From Prochlorothrix hollandica PCC 9006 = CALU 1027 (lineage in GTDB: Bacteria > Cyanobacteriota > Cyanobacteriia > Prochlorotrichales > Prochlorotrichaceae), in contig NZ_KB235937.1 in NCBI RefSeq assembly GCF_000332315.1, positions 573,017-637,016 on the forward strand: a DNA stretch of 64,000 nucleotides. Direction: 5' to 3'. Of the stretch, positions 1-8,901 are shown piece by piece; position 1 is the first letter of the stretch; every line of letters starts with the position of its first letter. The notes beneath the pieces were generated by a model. That model had not been told where the DNA came from, ran no database searches, and worked only from the letters and a program-made list of their open reading frames with translations. Position numbers and translations under genes: made by a program.

Positions 1-321
1 GATCCTAGGCAGGTGATGGACAAGCTGCTTAGCTACTCATTGAATTTCAACCATGATAGTGGAAAGCACAAGGCTCGACTGTTTCAGTCGAAATTGGGGA
101 TCACGATAGAAAATCAGCAAGGTTTAGCTTCGGCGATCTGTGAGGCAGCCGCAACCTCTGAAACAGTACAGTTTACGGGGTCAGACCAGTATGGCGATCG
201 TTATGTGATGATTTTCCAGTGTGTGACTGCGATGGGAACATCTGATGTGTTGACGGCCTGGATAGTGCGTCATGGGGAGTCTATTCCCCGTCTCACCAGC
301 ACCTATCCTCTTCGTAGCTAG
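1..321 (+). CDS. DUF6883 family protein, 5'-truncated by window edge
   Basis: The frame is open to the first base of the window. The internal GTG at 13 and ATG at 16 are probably not the start, because family members begin with about 10-20 further residues leading into the conserved KL.dY.Ln..H..GKHKA block, seen here as KLLSYSLNFNHDSGKHKARL. The rest follows the family pattern, including the QYGDRYV segment and a hydrophobic C-terminal strand. Function is unknown. The next gene is a DUF4926 protein 15 bp downstream on the same strand. From general knowledge DUF6883 and DUF4926 genes often sit side by side, so they probably form a small two-gene unit. Confidence 0.7.
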   Translation, partial: DPRQVMDKLLSYSLNFNHDSGKHKARLFQSKLGITIENQQGLASAICEAAATSETVQFTGSDQYGDRYVMIFQCVTAMGTSDVLTAWIVRHGESIPRLTSTYPLRS

Positions 322-336
322 AGATTAAGGAGCAGT

Positions 337-591
337 ATGATGCAACGAATTCAACTCCATGACACGGTTGCGATTAAAGTGGACATCCAAGCCCAGCGCT
401 TTCTCAGTGACCAGCCGATTTTGCTACGTCAGGGGCAGGTGGGCACGGTGATCGAGACGCTGGGTGATGGGGAGGCGTTTGAGGTTGAGTTTGCCGATCG
501 TGAGGGCCAAGCCTATGCGATATTGGCCATTACAGCAGCGGAGTTGATGGTTTTGCGCTATGAACCGATGGAAATCCTAGCAGCTAGCTAA
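337..591 (+). CDS. DUF4926 family protein
   Basis: This 84-residue protein starts at ATG-ATG after an AAGGAG-like ribosome binding site at about 328-333. The pattern LHDTVAI...ILLRQGQVGTVIE...FEVEFADREGQAYAILAITAAELMVLR matches the DUF4926 fold, a small SH3-like beta-barrel. It is co-directional with the DUF6883 gene, 15 bp apart, so the two are probably co-transcribed. The biochemical role is unknown; an immunity or antitoxin-like role for this pair is only a guess. Confidence 0.75.
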   Translation: MMQRIQLHDTVAIKVDIQAQRFLSDQPILLRQGQVGTVIETLGDGEAFEVEFADREGQAYAILAITAAELMVLRYEPMEILAAS

Positions 592-618
592 AGATTATCC
601 CTCGTTGTCCTCAACTAC

Positions 619-668
619 AGATCTTGTAGGGTGCTTTAGCCTAGCGTAACGCACCACCTGATTACTGC
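619..668. repeat. REP-like palindrome, family 5
   Basis: A degenerate copy of the palindrome built on GGTGCGTTACGCTAxGCTAACGCACC with a flanking CAGTAATCAGG arm, here in inverse orientation. Better copies lie at 44670, 47064, 47211, 48065 and 48211. Confidence 0.7.
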
Positions 669-683
669 TTGACCAGTAACTAT

Positions 684-2180
684 TCAGGGGCCAAGGATGC
701 CAGAGTTGACATCGACTGAATCCATCACAACAGGGTCCAACTCCTCATCCCACCATCGCCCCTGGTGCCAATGGCTGGCAAAGGGACGCACCCGCCAGCG
801 CAAGGGACTTCCCGGCTCCACGTCAACCCGCAGGAACGAGTAGCGCTCCCGGCGATCGGCTCCCTGGCCCGCCTTGCCGACATACAACCGCGATCGCGCC
901 ACCTCTGGGTTGGGAGCATCCGGCGATCGCGGCCCCCCACCTGTCCCCTCAGTATCGGGCCACTCCGGCAACCCCGCCCCTTCCTGCCGTTGGCGACGGG
1001 TACTGCAACCACTGCCCCCGCAGACCCACCAGGATAAATGGGCATCGCCATGGCCCGTATCCCCCGTTTGCAAATACTCCAAACAATGGGCGTGGCCACT
1101 GAACACCCCATCCACCACCGGGCGATCGCCCCGATCGGGCACTGCCGCCACCACCCCATCCAGAACCCACCGCAAGCTATGGCGCATGGCATAGGCTTCC
1201 GTCCGCTTCCATTTAGTCGCCTCGGTCACATAGGGGGGATGGTGGAAAAAGAGAATGCGCCCCCGCACCTGGGAGTTCTGCCAAGATTGAATCAGGCGAT
1301 CGCGCAACCATTGGCGTTGTTCCCGATCCGGCAAAGCGTCCACCGCCTCCGGATCCCATTGATTGAGGGTGGTGGAATCCAGGGCAAAAAACTCAATGCC
1401 CCCGCGACTAAAACTGTAATAACGATTGGGAATACGGGTAAATTCCCCCGGACGGTACCGCAAACAGCGCCCTGTGTCGGTTTCGGCGGTGTAGTGTTGT
1501 TGCACATGGGCCTGCAACGCCTCCAAAGTGGGGTGGCTCTGGAGATAGTCCATAAAGGCGCGGGCATAGACATCTCCCTGGCCCGAACCCTGCCACCCAA
1601 TATTTTTCCGCACCCGCAACCCCAGAAAACGACCCAGGGCATAGACTCCCTGGACTGCAATCCCCGCCAGGGTGGGCATATGGCAATAGTCATGGTTGCC
1701 CAGACTCGGGAAAAAGGGCACCCGAAACCGCATTTGATCATAGGCAATGCGCTCCGGTTGCTCCCCCCCCACCAACCACTCCCGATAGGGCTGAATAAAG
1801 TTAGAGGGATAATACTCCTTCGATCCCAAGGTATAAACCACATCCCCCGTGTGCAGAATAAAGTCCACCTCAGGCAAATGGGGCAGCATCACCTCGGCAA
1901 TGTGGCGCTGGGGATAGCAGTCTTCCCGAGGTCCCCAACCCGTATCCCCAATGACCAAAAAACTAAATCCCTGGGACTGGCTCGGTTGATCCGTTCGATC
2001 GGCAGCACCAGGGGACGCACTAGGGGACGCACCAGGGGATCCTGAATCCTGCCGGGGATAGTCCAGCACCAGGCGAGTTTGATCAATGCCCTGGGCCTGG
2101 AGCCAAGGATGTTGCCAACAGACCCGCTGTTTCATCTTGGCGATTTTGACGGGGATGGGGGGATCCGTGAAGGGGCGCAT
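684..2180 (-). CDS. Calcineurin-like metallophosphoesterase
   Basis: Residues are numbered from the ATG at 2180 (498 aa). The dinuclear-metal motifs occur in order: GDTGWG (about 77-82), HTGDVVY (about 111-117), GNHDY (about 162-166), HHPPY (about 310) and SGHAH (about 350). Together they define the calcineurin-like phosphoesterase superfamily. An in-frame extension up to 2399 would add 73 basic residues with no family similarity, so I prefer the start at 2180; 2135 is also possible. A Pro/Ala/Ser-rich stretch near residue 50 is coded by a 12-bp tandem repeat. The stop codon lies inside a fragment of the TAACTATTCAGGGG repeat end, so the C-terminus may have been altered by that element. The substrate is unknown; no signal peptide is seen. 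Confidence 0.85.
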   Translation of the reverse strand: MRPFTDPPIPVKIAKMKQRVCWQHPWLQAQGIDQTRLVLDYPRQDSGSPGASPSASPGAADRTDQPSQSQGFSFLVIGDTGWGPREDCYPQRHIAEVMLPHLPEVDFILHTGDVVYTLGSKEYYPSNFIQPYREWLVGGEQPERIAYDQMRFRVPFFPSLGNHDYCHMPTLAGIAVQGVYALGRFLGLRVRKNIGWQGSGQGDVYARAFMDYLQSHPTLEALQAHVQQHYTAETDTGRCLRYRPGEFTRIPNRYYSFSRGGIEFFALDSTTLNQWDPEAVDALPDREQRQWLRDRLIQSWQNSQVRGRILFFHHPPYVTEATKWKRTEAYAMRHSLRWVLDGVVAAVPDRGDRPVVDGVFSGHAHCLEYLQTGDTGHGDAHLSWWVCGGSGCSTRRQRQEGAGLPEWPDTEGTGGGPRSPDAPNPEVARSRLYVGKAGQGADRRERYSFLRVDVEPGSPLRWRVRPFASHWHQGRWWDEELDPVVMDSVDVNSGILGP

Positions 2181-2473
2181 GGAGACTGAAGCCGATAACG
2201 ATAAACCAGATCTGACTCTTTTATTGTAACGGTTTGTAATGGGCACCCTGCAAAATCCAAATGCTCGCCCCTGTACCAACGCAAGAAGAGGGGTTGTGGC
2301 GGGGGTCAACCGCAGCAGCGTTACAACCCTAAAAACAACAAAATGGCGGAACACCAACGCATTCCACCATTTTGATCTTTTCCCTAAGGCCGAAGGCATC
2401 TAGGGACTGGATTAACGGGTTCCCCACACTGAATCGTTGGGGAAAACAGGACAGGCGAGTGGGCAACCAGTGC

Positions 2474-2590
2474 CTACATGCCAGACCCTACACCCACATA
2501 GGCACCATAGAAAAAGATACCAACAATTGTGAGGGCACCCGTTAAGGCAATGGTACCGACAATCCACAGGGGAATCTTAGCGTCTGCCAT
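2474..2590 (-). CDS. psbJ: Photosystem II reaction centre protein J
   Basis: This 38-residue ORF reads [18 protein letters not shown]... with one transmembrane segment and the C-terminal [13 protein letters not shown] signature of PsbJ. It is the last gene of the psbE-psbF-psbL-psbJ operon, 14 bp after psbL. PsbJ is a thylakoid photosystem II subunit next to cytochrome b559 that influences electron flow around QA/QB. Downstream, 2420-2444 holds a 7-bp-stem hairpin (TTCCCCA/TGGGGAA) without a U-tract. Confidence 0.97.
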   Translation of the reverse strand: MADAKIPLWIVGTIALTGALTIVGIFFYGAYVGVGSGM

Positions 2591-2604
2591 GGTTTCAAAG
2601 TCCT

Positions 2605-2724
2605 CTAGTTAAAGAAGTAGCTGGAAAAGAGAATGCCCAAGACGAAGATCAACAGCAGTCCCAAGAACAGGGAGGTGCGGTTTAGTTCGACGGGTTGGCT
2701 ATTGGGGTTTGTATTTTTGTCCAT
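2605..2724 (-). CDS. psbL: Photosystem II reaction centre protein L
   Basis: This 39-residue protein begins [19 protein letters not shown] and ends FSSYFFN, the near-invariant PsbL sequence with one membrane helix. The longer in-frame reading to 2814 runs into psbF and is not real. psbL starts 8 bp after the psbF stop. PsbL sits at the photosystem II dimer interface and is needed for a functional acceptor side. Confidence 0.98.
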   Translation of the reverse strand: MDKNTNPNSQPVELNRTSLFLGLLLIFVLGILFSSYFFN

Positions 2725-2732
2725 GGCTGGGA

Positions 2733-2876
<144 letters not shown>

Positions 2877-2892
2877 CTAAAACTTTCAAAAA

Positions 2893-3144
2893 CTACTGAT
2901 TCAGAAATTCTTCGATCTGCTGTGCCGCTTCATAGCGATCGGACACAACCGGAGCCTTAATGGTGTCCTGAGCATAATACTCATTGGGACGGGGGGTGCC
3001 GAACGCATCATAGGCCAAGCCGGTGCTGACAAATAACCAACCCGCTAAAAAGAGCGCCGGGATGGTGATGCTATGAATGATCCAGTAGCGAACACTGGTC
3101 ACAATATCGGCAAAGGGGCGTTCCCCAGTACTGCCTCCAGCCAT
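2893..3144 (-). CDS. psbE: Cytochrome b559 alpha subunit
   Basis: 83 residues: [20 protein letters not shown], then the heme-binding helix with [26 protein letters not shown], then the lumenal tail containing GTPRPNEYY. Length and sequence match PsbE. A perfect AGGAGG (3153-3158 on the minus strand) stands 8 nt before the ATG. It is the first gene of psbEFLJ. The next gene upstream is pyruvate kinase, not the rubredoxin/ycf48 genes commonly found upstream of psbE in cyanobacteria. Confidence 0.98.
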   Translation of the reverse strand: MAGGSTGERPFADIVTSVRYWIIHSITIPALFLAGWLFVSTGLAYDAFGTPRPNEYYAQDTIKAPVVSDRYEAAQQIEEFLNQ

Positions 3145-3381
3145 AATCTTGTCCTCCTGTACAGCAACGAGTGCTTTTCTTAAATATCTTATCGGAGACT
3201 GACAACACTAGAACTCTTTAGCAAAAACTTTTGGGGAGTCTTGCCGCCAACAGCACCCCAGAGGACTGCCCCCAGGTCTCCTGCCTCCATCGGTTCACGG
3301 GGATCCGAGGCTTCATCCCTAGGCCAGAAATCAGGTTAACCCAGAGCTAGCCTGCACCGAAGGACACACCTGCCCCAAGGG

Positions 3382-3496
3382 ACAGGGCTAGAACACAGGG
3401 TTAGAAAACAGGGTTAGAAAACAAATTTCGGGAACAGGGCTAGAACACAGGGCTAGAACACAGGGTTAGAAAACAAATTTCGGGAACAGGGTTTTA
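3382..3496. repeat. Short tandem repeat ACAGGGYTAGAAMAC
   Basis: Seven or so imperfect 13-15-bp units of the ACAGGGCTAGAAC / ACAGGGTTAGAAAAC type, with a longer internal duplication containing AAATTTCGGGA. It lies in the 520-bp gap between pyk (3668) and psbE (3144). The remainder of this gap (3160-3380 and 3500-3667) shows no gene; the psbE promoter must lie near its left end. Confidence 0.9.
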
Positions 3497-3667
3497 GGCA
3501 GACTAGAACCCAACCCCCTGGGATTCTGGTCAACCCTGGCCTGGAGTGGTCGATCGCCCAACCGTGGCCAACGCTCCCATCCATGGCCAAGGATCAACCC
3601 TTAGCCTTAAGGTCAGAACCTTAGACCCTCCGGATAGCCCCAGGGGAACCTCCCCAAACCCAGCCCC

Positions 3668-5452
3668 CTAGGATCGCAAAATGTCATCGGTGCGTTCGGC
3701 TCCTCCCGTACCGGAATAAATCAGTCCCCGCTGCAAGTCCAAGGTCAACAACAACCCTTCCCGAATGATTTGGGTGGCCTTTTCCACCCCTACTATCACC
3801 GGAATACCGAGACGCAGGCCAATAATGGCGGCATGGCTGGTCAGGCTATCTTCCTCCGTAATAATGCCAGCGGCCTTGCGGATAGCTTCAATGTAGTCGG
3901 CAGAGGTTTTAGGCACCACCAGGATTTCCCCGGCGTTAAAACTCTGTAAATCAGCAGTTCCCCGCACAACCCGGGCGCGACCACTGACGGAACCTTGGCC
4001 AATGCCCACCCCTTGGCCCAGGACAGAGGTCACCAGTTCCACCTTAATCAAGTCCGTGGATCCAGAAACACCCTGGAGGGTGCCCGCTGTCATCACCACC
4101 AAATCCCCCGCCTTGAGCAGGGCTTTTTCCTGGGCCACATTAATGGCCGCTTGAAAGGTCTGGCCCGTGGAAGGCAAATCCAAGACCAGCAACGGCTTCA
4201 CCCCCCACACCAGTTGCAGTTGGCGGGCCACATCCACATGGGGCGTGACGGCGAGAATGGGGGTGCTGGGGCGGAACTTGGACACGTTGCGGGCTGTTGC
4301 GCCGGTTTTGGTCATGGTCATGATGGCGGCGGCATCCAGTTGAGAAGCAATCTGGCCCACGGCCTCACTGATGGCATGGGGGATCGATCGCACCGGAATC
4401 GGCGGAGTATTGGCAATGGCCAGTTCCTGCTCGATGCGGGTCGCAATGCGGGCCATGGTGGCCACCGCTTCCACGGGATAGTCCCCCACCGCCGTTTCAT
4501 TGGACAGCATCACCGCATCGGTGCCATCCAGGACGGCATTGGCCACGTCAGAGATTTCAGCACGGGTAGCGCGGGCGTTGCTCACCATGCTGTCTAGCAT
4601 TTGGGTGGCAGTGATGACGGGGATGGCCAGTTTGCGGGCCGTGGCAATGAGGCGCTTTTGCAAAATGGGAACATCTTCAGCGGGCAGTTCCACCCCCAGA
4701 TCCCCCCGCGCCACCATCACCCCATCACAGAGGGAGAGCACCTCTTCCATTTGCTCGATCGCCTCATGTTTCTCAATCTTGGCGATGACGGGCACCTGTT
4801 TGCCTGCACTGGCAATCAGTTCCTTAATTTCCAAGACATCCTGGGGGTTGCGCACAAAGCTGAGGGCCACCCAGTCCACCCCTTGATCAAGACCAAACAC
4901 CAAATCAGTGCGGTCTTTATCGGTCATGGCCTTGATGGACAGGTAGACCCCAGGGAAGTTGACCCCTTTATTGTTGGAGAGCTTGCCCCCCACCACCACC
5001 CGGCAGTGGAGCTCCTTGGCGGCTATGTCCACCCGCTCCACTTGCATTTCAACGCGACCATCGTCCAGCAGAATCGTAGATCCCGAGGGAACTTCCTCCG
5101 CCAGCGGGCCATAACTGACGCAACCCCGCAGTTGGGTGCAAGGGCAGGGGTGGCTGGTGAGAATATAGGGGTCGCCTTTTTTGAGAATAACGGAACCATC
5201 TTCAAACTTACCCAGGCGGATCTTCGGACCTTGGAGATCCTGGAGAATCCCCACGGGCTGATTGAGTTCAAAGGAAACTTGGCGAATAAGACGAATACTG
5301 CGTTGGTGATCCGCGTGGGTTCCGTGGGAAAAGTTGAGGCGAAGCGTTGTGGCTCCGGCTTCAATGAGTGCTCGCAATACCTCAGGCTGACTGGTGGCAG
5401 GGCCGATGGTTGCAACAATTTTGGTGCGGCGCAGGGATTTATGCAATGGCAT
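3668..5452 (-). CDS. pyk: Pyruvate kinase with C-terminal PEP-utiliser domain
   Basis: The 594-residue protein converts phosphoenolpyruvate and ADP to pyruvate and ATP, the last step of glycolysis. The N-terminus RRTKIVATIGPAT.. and LRLNFSHG are diagnostic. The active-site lysine lies in the signature VPVIAKIEKHEAIEQ, followed by GVMVARGDLGVELP and ITATQMLDSM. After the allosteric domain comes an extra module of about 90 residues (GEILVVPKTSADYIEAI...EEDSLTSHAAI), the PEP-utiliser mobile domain with the phosphohistidine-type TSHAAI motif. This layout is known from Bacillus and many cyanobacterial isozymes. The start at 5452 fits the family N-terminus. Confidence 0.97.
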   Translation of the reverse strand: MPLHKSLRRTKIVATIGPATSQPEVLRALIEAGATTLRLNFSHGTHADHQRSIRLIRQVSFELNQPVGILQDLQGPKIRLGKFEDGSVILKKGDPYILTSHPCPCTQLRGCVSYGPLAEEVPSGSTILLDDGRVEMQVERVDIAAKELHCRVVVGGKLSNNKGVNFPGVYLSIKAMTDKDRTDLVFGLDQGVDWVALSFVRNPQDVLEIKELIASAGKQVPVIAKIEKHEAIEQMEEVLSLCDGVMVARGDLGVELPAEDVPILQKRLIATARKLAIPVITATQMLDSMVSNARATRAEISDVANAVLDGTDAVMLSNETAVGDYPVEAVATMARIATRIEQELAIANTPPIPVRSIPHAISEAVGQIASQLDAAAIMTMTKTGATARNVSKFRPSTPILAVTPHVDVARQLQLVWGVKPLLVLDLPSTGQTFQAAINVAQEKALLKAGDLVVMTAGTLQGVSGSTDLIKVELVTSVLGQGVGIGQGSVSGRARVVRGTADLQSFNAGEILVVPKTSADYIEAIRKAAGIITEEDSLTSHAAIIGLRLGIPVIVGVEKATQIIREGLLLTLDLQRGLIYSGTGGAERTDDILRS

Positions 5453-5728
5453 CGCGGCGGTGAAGATAACGGAGGATGGGCAAGGGCTGCCCTGCCAGCA
5501 ATGCCCAGGGGTAACGGTCGCCAGGAATGTCCTAACGTTTATCCTGCCCCCCGAATCTTGCTGGTGAGCGTACAGATTATCCCACTCAACCTCCCGCCTT
5601 GTATCAAACGCGACGGCGGATTTGTTGCGAAATCTTTTCGGTTTCTCATTTTTAGAGCGGCTTAGAGCGGCTTAAAAGAGCGTCGGCAGGGCAAGATCCC
5701 AGCCACCAGCGGTGTGCAGTCCCCGTCT

Positions 5729-5775
5729 GGGCCGGGTCATAGGCCGGGTCATAGGCCGGGTCATAGGCCGGGTCA
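5729..5775. repeat. 12-bp tandem repeat AGGCCGGGTCAT
   Basis: Four near-perfect units of AGGCCGGGTCAT lie at the 3' edge of the peroxiredoxin gene. The rest of the 320-bp gap to pyk (5453-5728) has no gene that I can support; it should contain the pyk promoter. Confidence 0.9.
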
Positions 5776-6345
5776 AGACCGTTGCAAACTAGCCAGTTGC
5801 AAACTATCCAGTCGAGCTAAAACTTCGGCGCTGTGGGTGACAGGGCTAACGGCAATGAACTGGGCTTGGAGAATGCCTTGGGGATCTACCACAAAGGTGT
5901 TGCGCAGGGAGAGGGGGGCGAGCCAGGATCCGTAGCGGCGGCTGACGGCACCATCCACATCGGCCAGGAGGGGAAACTGCAAGCCCTCAGCATCACAGAA
6001 TTGGGCATGGGTGTCTACGTCATCGGCGCTGATCCCCAGCACTTGGGTATTGCGGCTTTGGTACTGTCGGAAATCCCGCTGAAAGCGCTGGGCTTCTAGG
6101 GTACAGCCGGAGGTGAAGTCCTTGGGATAGAAGTACAACACCACCCATTGACCCCGAAAATCCGCCAGAGACAGGGTACCGTTGCCGGTATTGGTGGAGA
6201 GGGTGAAGTCGGGGGCAGGCTGACCCAGGGGGGGCAAGGGACCACCGAGGAGAGGCTTCGATTTGGGCAGGGAAAAGGGGAACCCCAGGAGTGTCACCGG
6301 GGGAATAGCCAGGAGGCCAACCAGGAGATTGCGACGGGAAATCAT
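5773..6345 (-). CDS. PrxQ/BCP-type peroxiredoxin with export signal
   Basis: Thiol peroxidase of the AhpC/TSA superfamily. From the ATG at 6345 the N-terminus is MISRRNLLVGLLAIPPVTLLG, a twin-arginine-like signal followed by a hydrophobic core. A longer reading from 6426 would bury this signal 27 residues inside, so 6345 is preferred. The catalytic region reads YFYPKDFTSGCTLEAQRF: the peroxidatic Cys is present, but the position five residues later, Cys in classical PrxQ (CTxEAC), is Gln. Another Cys occurs in FCDAEG. It therefore probably works as a 1-Cys enzyme or with an unusual resolving partner, on the lumenal or periplasmic side. Confidence 0.88.
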   Translation of the reverse strand: MISRRNLLVGLLAIPPVTLLGFPFSLPKSKPLLGGPLPPLGQPAPDFTLSTNTGNGTLSLADFRGQWVVLYFYPKDFTSGCTLEAQRFQRDFRQYQSRNTQVLGISADDVDTHAQFCDAEGLQFPLLADVDGAVSRRYGSWLAPLSLRNTFVVDPQGILQAQFIAVSPVTHSAEVLARLDSLQLASLQRS

Positions 6346-6744
6346 AGGCGGGATGGAATCATCGGCAAGACTCGACAAGGGCATGAATGCCCGGAGATTA
6401 GGGAAAACGGCAGGGGCGCAAGCCATGGCAAAACAAGTCTAGGACAGACCGGTGAGCCGGGTTCAGAACTCAGACCAAAGCCGGATTTCCAGGGGAGTAG
6501 AGGGAGAATGGTCTGGCGATCGCTGGCCCTAGACATTCACCTTCTTTACAAAAGTTTACACATAATCTCCAAAAAGCCCCAGGGCTGGGGACAAACTTAG
6601 GACAGTTCCCGCGATCGATCCGGCTGTATTACGACCTGGTTACCCGTAAACTAGTCCAGAGGAGTGTGTCTGACCGGAATCTGACCAGACAATATCTCCC
6701 CCAGTGCTGCCTCCAATCCCCTCACCCCCATTCCGACTGAACCC
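6346..6744. other. Intergenic, divergent promoter region
   Basis: About 400 bp separate the divergent peroxiredoxin and histidine kinase genes. Both promoters must lie here. An AT-rich patch around 6538-6575 (TTTACA, CATAAT) is the best candidate, but I cannot assign boxes with confidence. Confidence 0.4.
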
Positions 6745-8901
6745 ATGTCCACTCCCTTACCCCCCTTCCAACTCATGTTTCAGCAGGCTGGGGTAGGTAT
6801 GGCCTACCTGTCAGAGACGGGACACTTGCTGATGGTCAATACCCAATTCTGCAAGATTCTGGGCTATGACGACGATCGCGCTCTGGTATCCCGAAGCCTC
6901 GCCGATCTGGAAACCCCACCCCCTGACGACAGTGACTCTAGGGATATCCCCACCGATATCCCCACCGATACCCCCGGTGGGCGAGGGAACCCCAAGGCTG
7001 AGACCGCCCCGGCCTTAAACCCGTCCTTCCTCACTCCCCTCCAGCAGCTCAGACTGAACCCCAACCACCCTCCCATCAAGGTGGATCAGCCCTGGTTAAG
7101 GCAGGATGGCCGGGTGATTTGGGTCAGTGCCACCTTCTCTCCCTTACAACAGTCCCCGGACCTCAAATCAGCGTCGGCACTGGCAGCACCTGACTCCCCC
7201 GATCGAGCCAGCGATCGCTCCCCCATCGCCGCCCCCCCCACCTACCTGTTGGTGGCCGAAGACATCACCGATCGCCACCAGGAACACCAACTGCTGCTCC
7301 AGGCCAAACAAGGGGCTGAAACCGCTAACCGGGCCAAAAGTGAGTTTCTAGCGGTGATGAGCCATGAAATCCGCACCCCCCTCAATGCCATCACCGGCAT
7401 GGCCACCCTCCTGTCGGACACCGCCCTGACCTCAGAACAACGGGACTTTGTGGGCACCATCCGCAGCAGCAGCGATGCCCTCTTGGACACCATCAACGAT
7501 ATTCTCGACTTCTCTAAAATTGAGTCTGGAAAACTGGAGCTGGAAATTAAGCCCTTTGATCTGACGGCCTGTGTCAAATCAGCGGTGGATCTGTCCGCCT
7601 CCCAAGCCGTTCTCAAGGGCATTGACTCCCGCTGGGAATTGGACCCCAATGTGCCCACCCATTGCCTGGGGGACATTACCCGCCTGCGCCAGGTGCTGGT
7701 CAATTTAGTCAGCAATGCCGTCAAGTTTACAGAGGATGGGGGGGTTTCGGTGACGGTAACCGCTGACCCTGTGTCCCAGCCCCTGGTTCCCGATGCCAAC
7801 CTCAACGATGCCAACCTCAGCAACGGGGAACCCCTCTACCGCTTCCATTTCGCCGTGAAAGATACGGGCATTGGCATTTCCGCTGAACAGCAGGAACATC
7901 TCTTTCGATCCTTTACCCAAGCCGACACCTCCATTACCCGCCGCTATGGGGGCACAGGGCTGGGTCTAGCCATTTGCAAACGCTTGACGGAACTAATGGG
8001 GGGCAGCATTACAGTCTCTAGCAAGGCCGGGGAAGGCTCCGTGTTTAGCTTTTCCGTGCTGATGCCCAGCGTCACACCCCAAAGCGTGGCGGAACCGATC
8101 ACGTCTAACGGGCAGGCCCGTCTGGATATTCGCTGGGAACAGGAAGCCCCCCAGTCTGTCTATCTGTCCGACAAAATCACCACCATTGGCCGCACCATGG
8201 GCAACCGCATTGTCCTGGGGGAAACCACGGTATCCCGCCACCATGCCCAAATTGTGCGGGAAGGGGACTGCTACTGGTTGCTGGACTTGGGGAGCGCCAA
8301 TGGCACCTATCTCAACGATAAACGGCTCCCAGCCCATGAACCCTCGTCCCTGACCCATGATGATGTGATTCGCCTGGGCACCTTTCAAGTCCAATTTAGT
8401 CAAATCCCCCAAACCACCCCAGAGGTGCTGAACCGGGAGCTGAAAATTTTGGTGGCGGAGGATAATCGCATTAATCGGGAGGTGGTGGTGCGGCTGCTGC
8501 GGAAATTGGGCTATGAAGCAGCGGTGGTCAACAATGGCCGGGAGGCGGTGAAGGCAGTGCGGGATCAGTCCTATGATGTGGTGCTAATGGATCTAGAGAT
8601 GCCAGAAATGGATGGCCTGACGGCCACCCAGCACATTAACCAGGAATGGGCCATGGAAACCAATAGTTGCGAGGCATACCATCAACGACCCTGGATCATT
8701 GCTTTGACGGCCTATGCTACGGCGGAGGATCGCCAGCGGTGTCGGGAAGCGGGGATGAATGGCTATCTGACGAAGCCCATTCGCATGGGGGACTTGGAGC
8801 GGGCCTTGCAACAGTGTGGTTACCTAATTATGGGAGCAGAACCCAACGCGACCCAAACCTGGATTACCCCAAGTAGTCTACCTGGAGGCTCTACCCCATG
8901 A
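6745..8901 (+). CDS. Hybrid histidine kinase: PAS-HisKA-HATPase-FHA-receiver
   Basis: 718 residues, no membrane segment. Order: a PAS-like sensor (about 8-175, with a Pro/Asp-rich insert at 56-110), HisKA with phospho-accepting H207 in MSHEIRTPLN, HATPase_c (NLVSNAVKF, DTGIGIS, GGTGLGLAI; about 310-440), an FHA domain (about 460-555; IGRTMGNRIVL, TVSRHHAQI, DLGSANGTYLN) and a receiver domain (about 568-695) with D616 in VVLMDLEMPEMDG and the Lys of LTKPI. An FHA domain between kinase and receiver is uncommon; FHA modules bind phosphothreonine. The stop codon overlaps by 4 bp the start of a penicillin-binding protein that also begins with an FHA domain, suggesting coupled translation and a shared process, namely control of peptidoglycan synthesis. 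Confidence 0.93.
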   Translation: MSTPLPPFQLMFQQAGVGMAYLSETGHLLMVNTQFCKILGYDDDRALVSRSLADLETPPPDDSDSRDIPTDIPTDTPGGRGNPKAETAPALNPSFLTPLQQLRLNPNHPPIKVDQPWLRQDGRVIWVSATFSPLQQSPDLKSASALAAPDSPDRASDRSPIAAPPTYLLVAEDITDRHQEHQLLLQAKQGAETANRAKSEFLAVMSHEIRTPLNAITGMATLLSDTALTSEQRDFVGTIRSSSDALLDTINDILDFSKIESGKLELEIKPFDLTACVKSAVDLSASQAVLKGIDSRWELDPNVPTHCLGDITRLRQVLVNLVSNAVKFTEDGGVSVTVTADPVSQPLVPDANLNDANLSNGEPLYRFHFAVKDTGIGISAEQQEHLFRSFTQADTSITRRYGGTGLGLAICKRLTELMGGSITVSSKAGEGSVFSFSVLMPSVTPQSVAEPITSNGQARLDIRWEQEAPQSVYLSDKITTIGRTMGNRIVLGETTVSRHHAQIVREGDCYWLLDLGSANGTYLNDKRLPAHEPSSLTHDDVIRLGTFQVQFSQIPQTTPEVLNRELKILVAEDNRINREVVVRLLRKLGYEAAVVNNGREAVKAVRDQSYDVVLMDLEMPEMDGLTATQHINQEWAMETNSCEAYHQRPWIIALTAYATAEDRQRCREAGMNGYLTKPIRMGDLERALQQCGYLIMGAEPNATQTWITPSSLPGGSTP

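Noticed and set aside
1038..2045. 335-codon plus-strand ORF
   Set aside because: It is antisense to the metallophosphoesterase, whose motifs are all intact; the predicted protein is rich in Pro, His and Arg as expected from a GC-rich shadow frame.
4601..5665. 354-codon plus-strand ORF
   Set aside because: Antisense to pyruvate kinase; no family resemblance.
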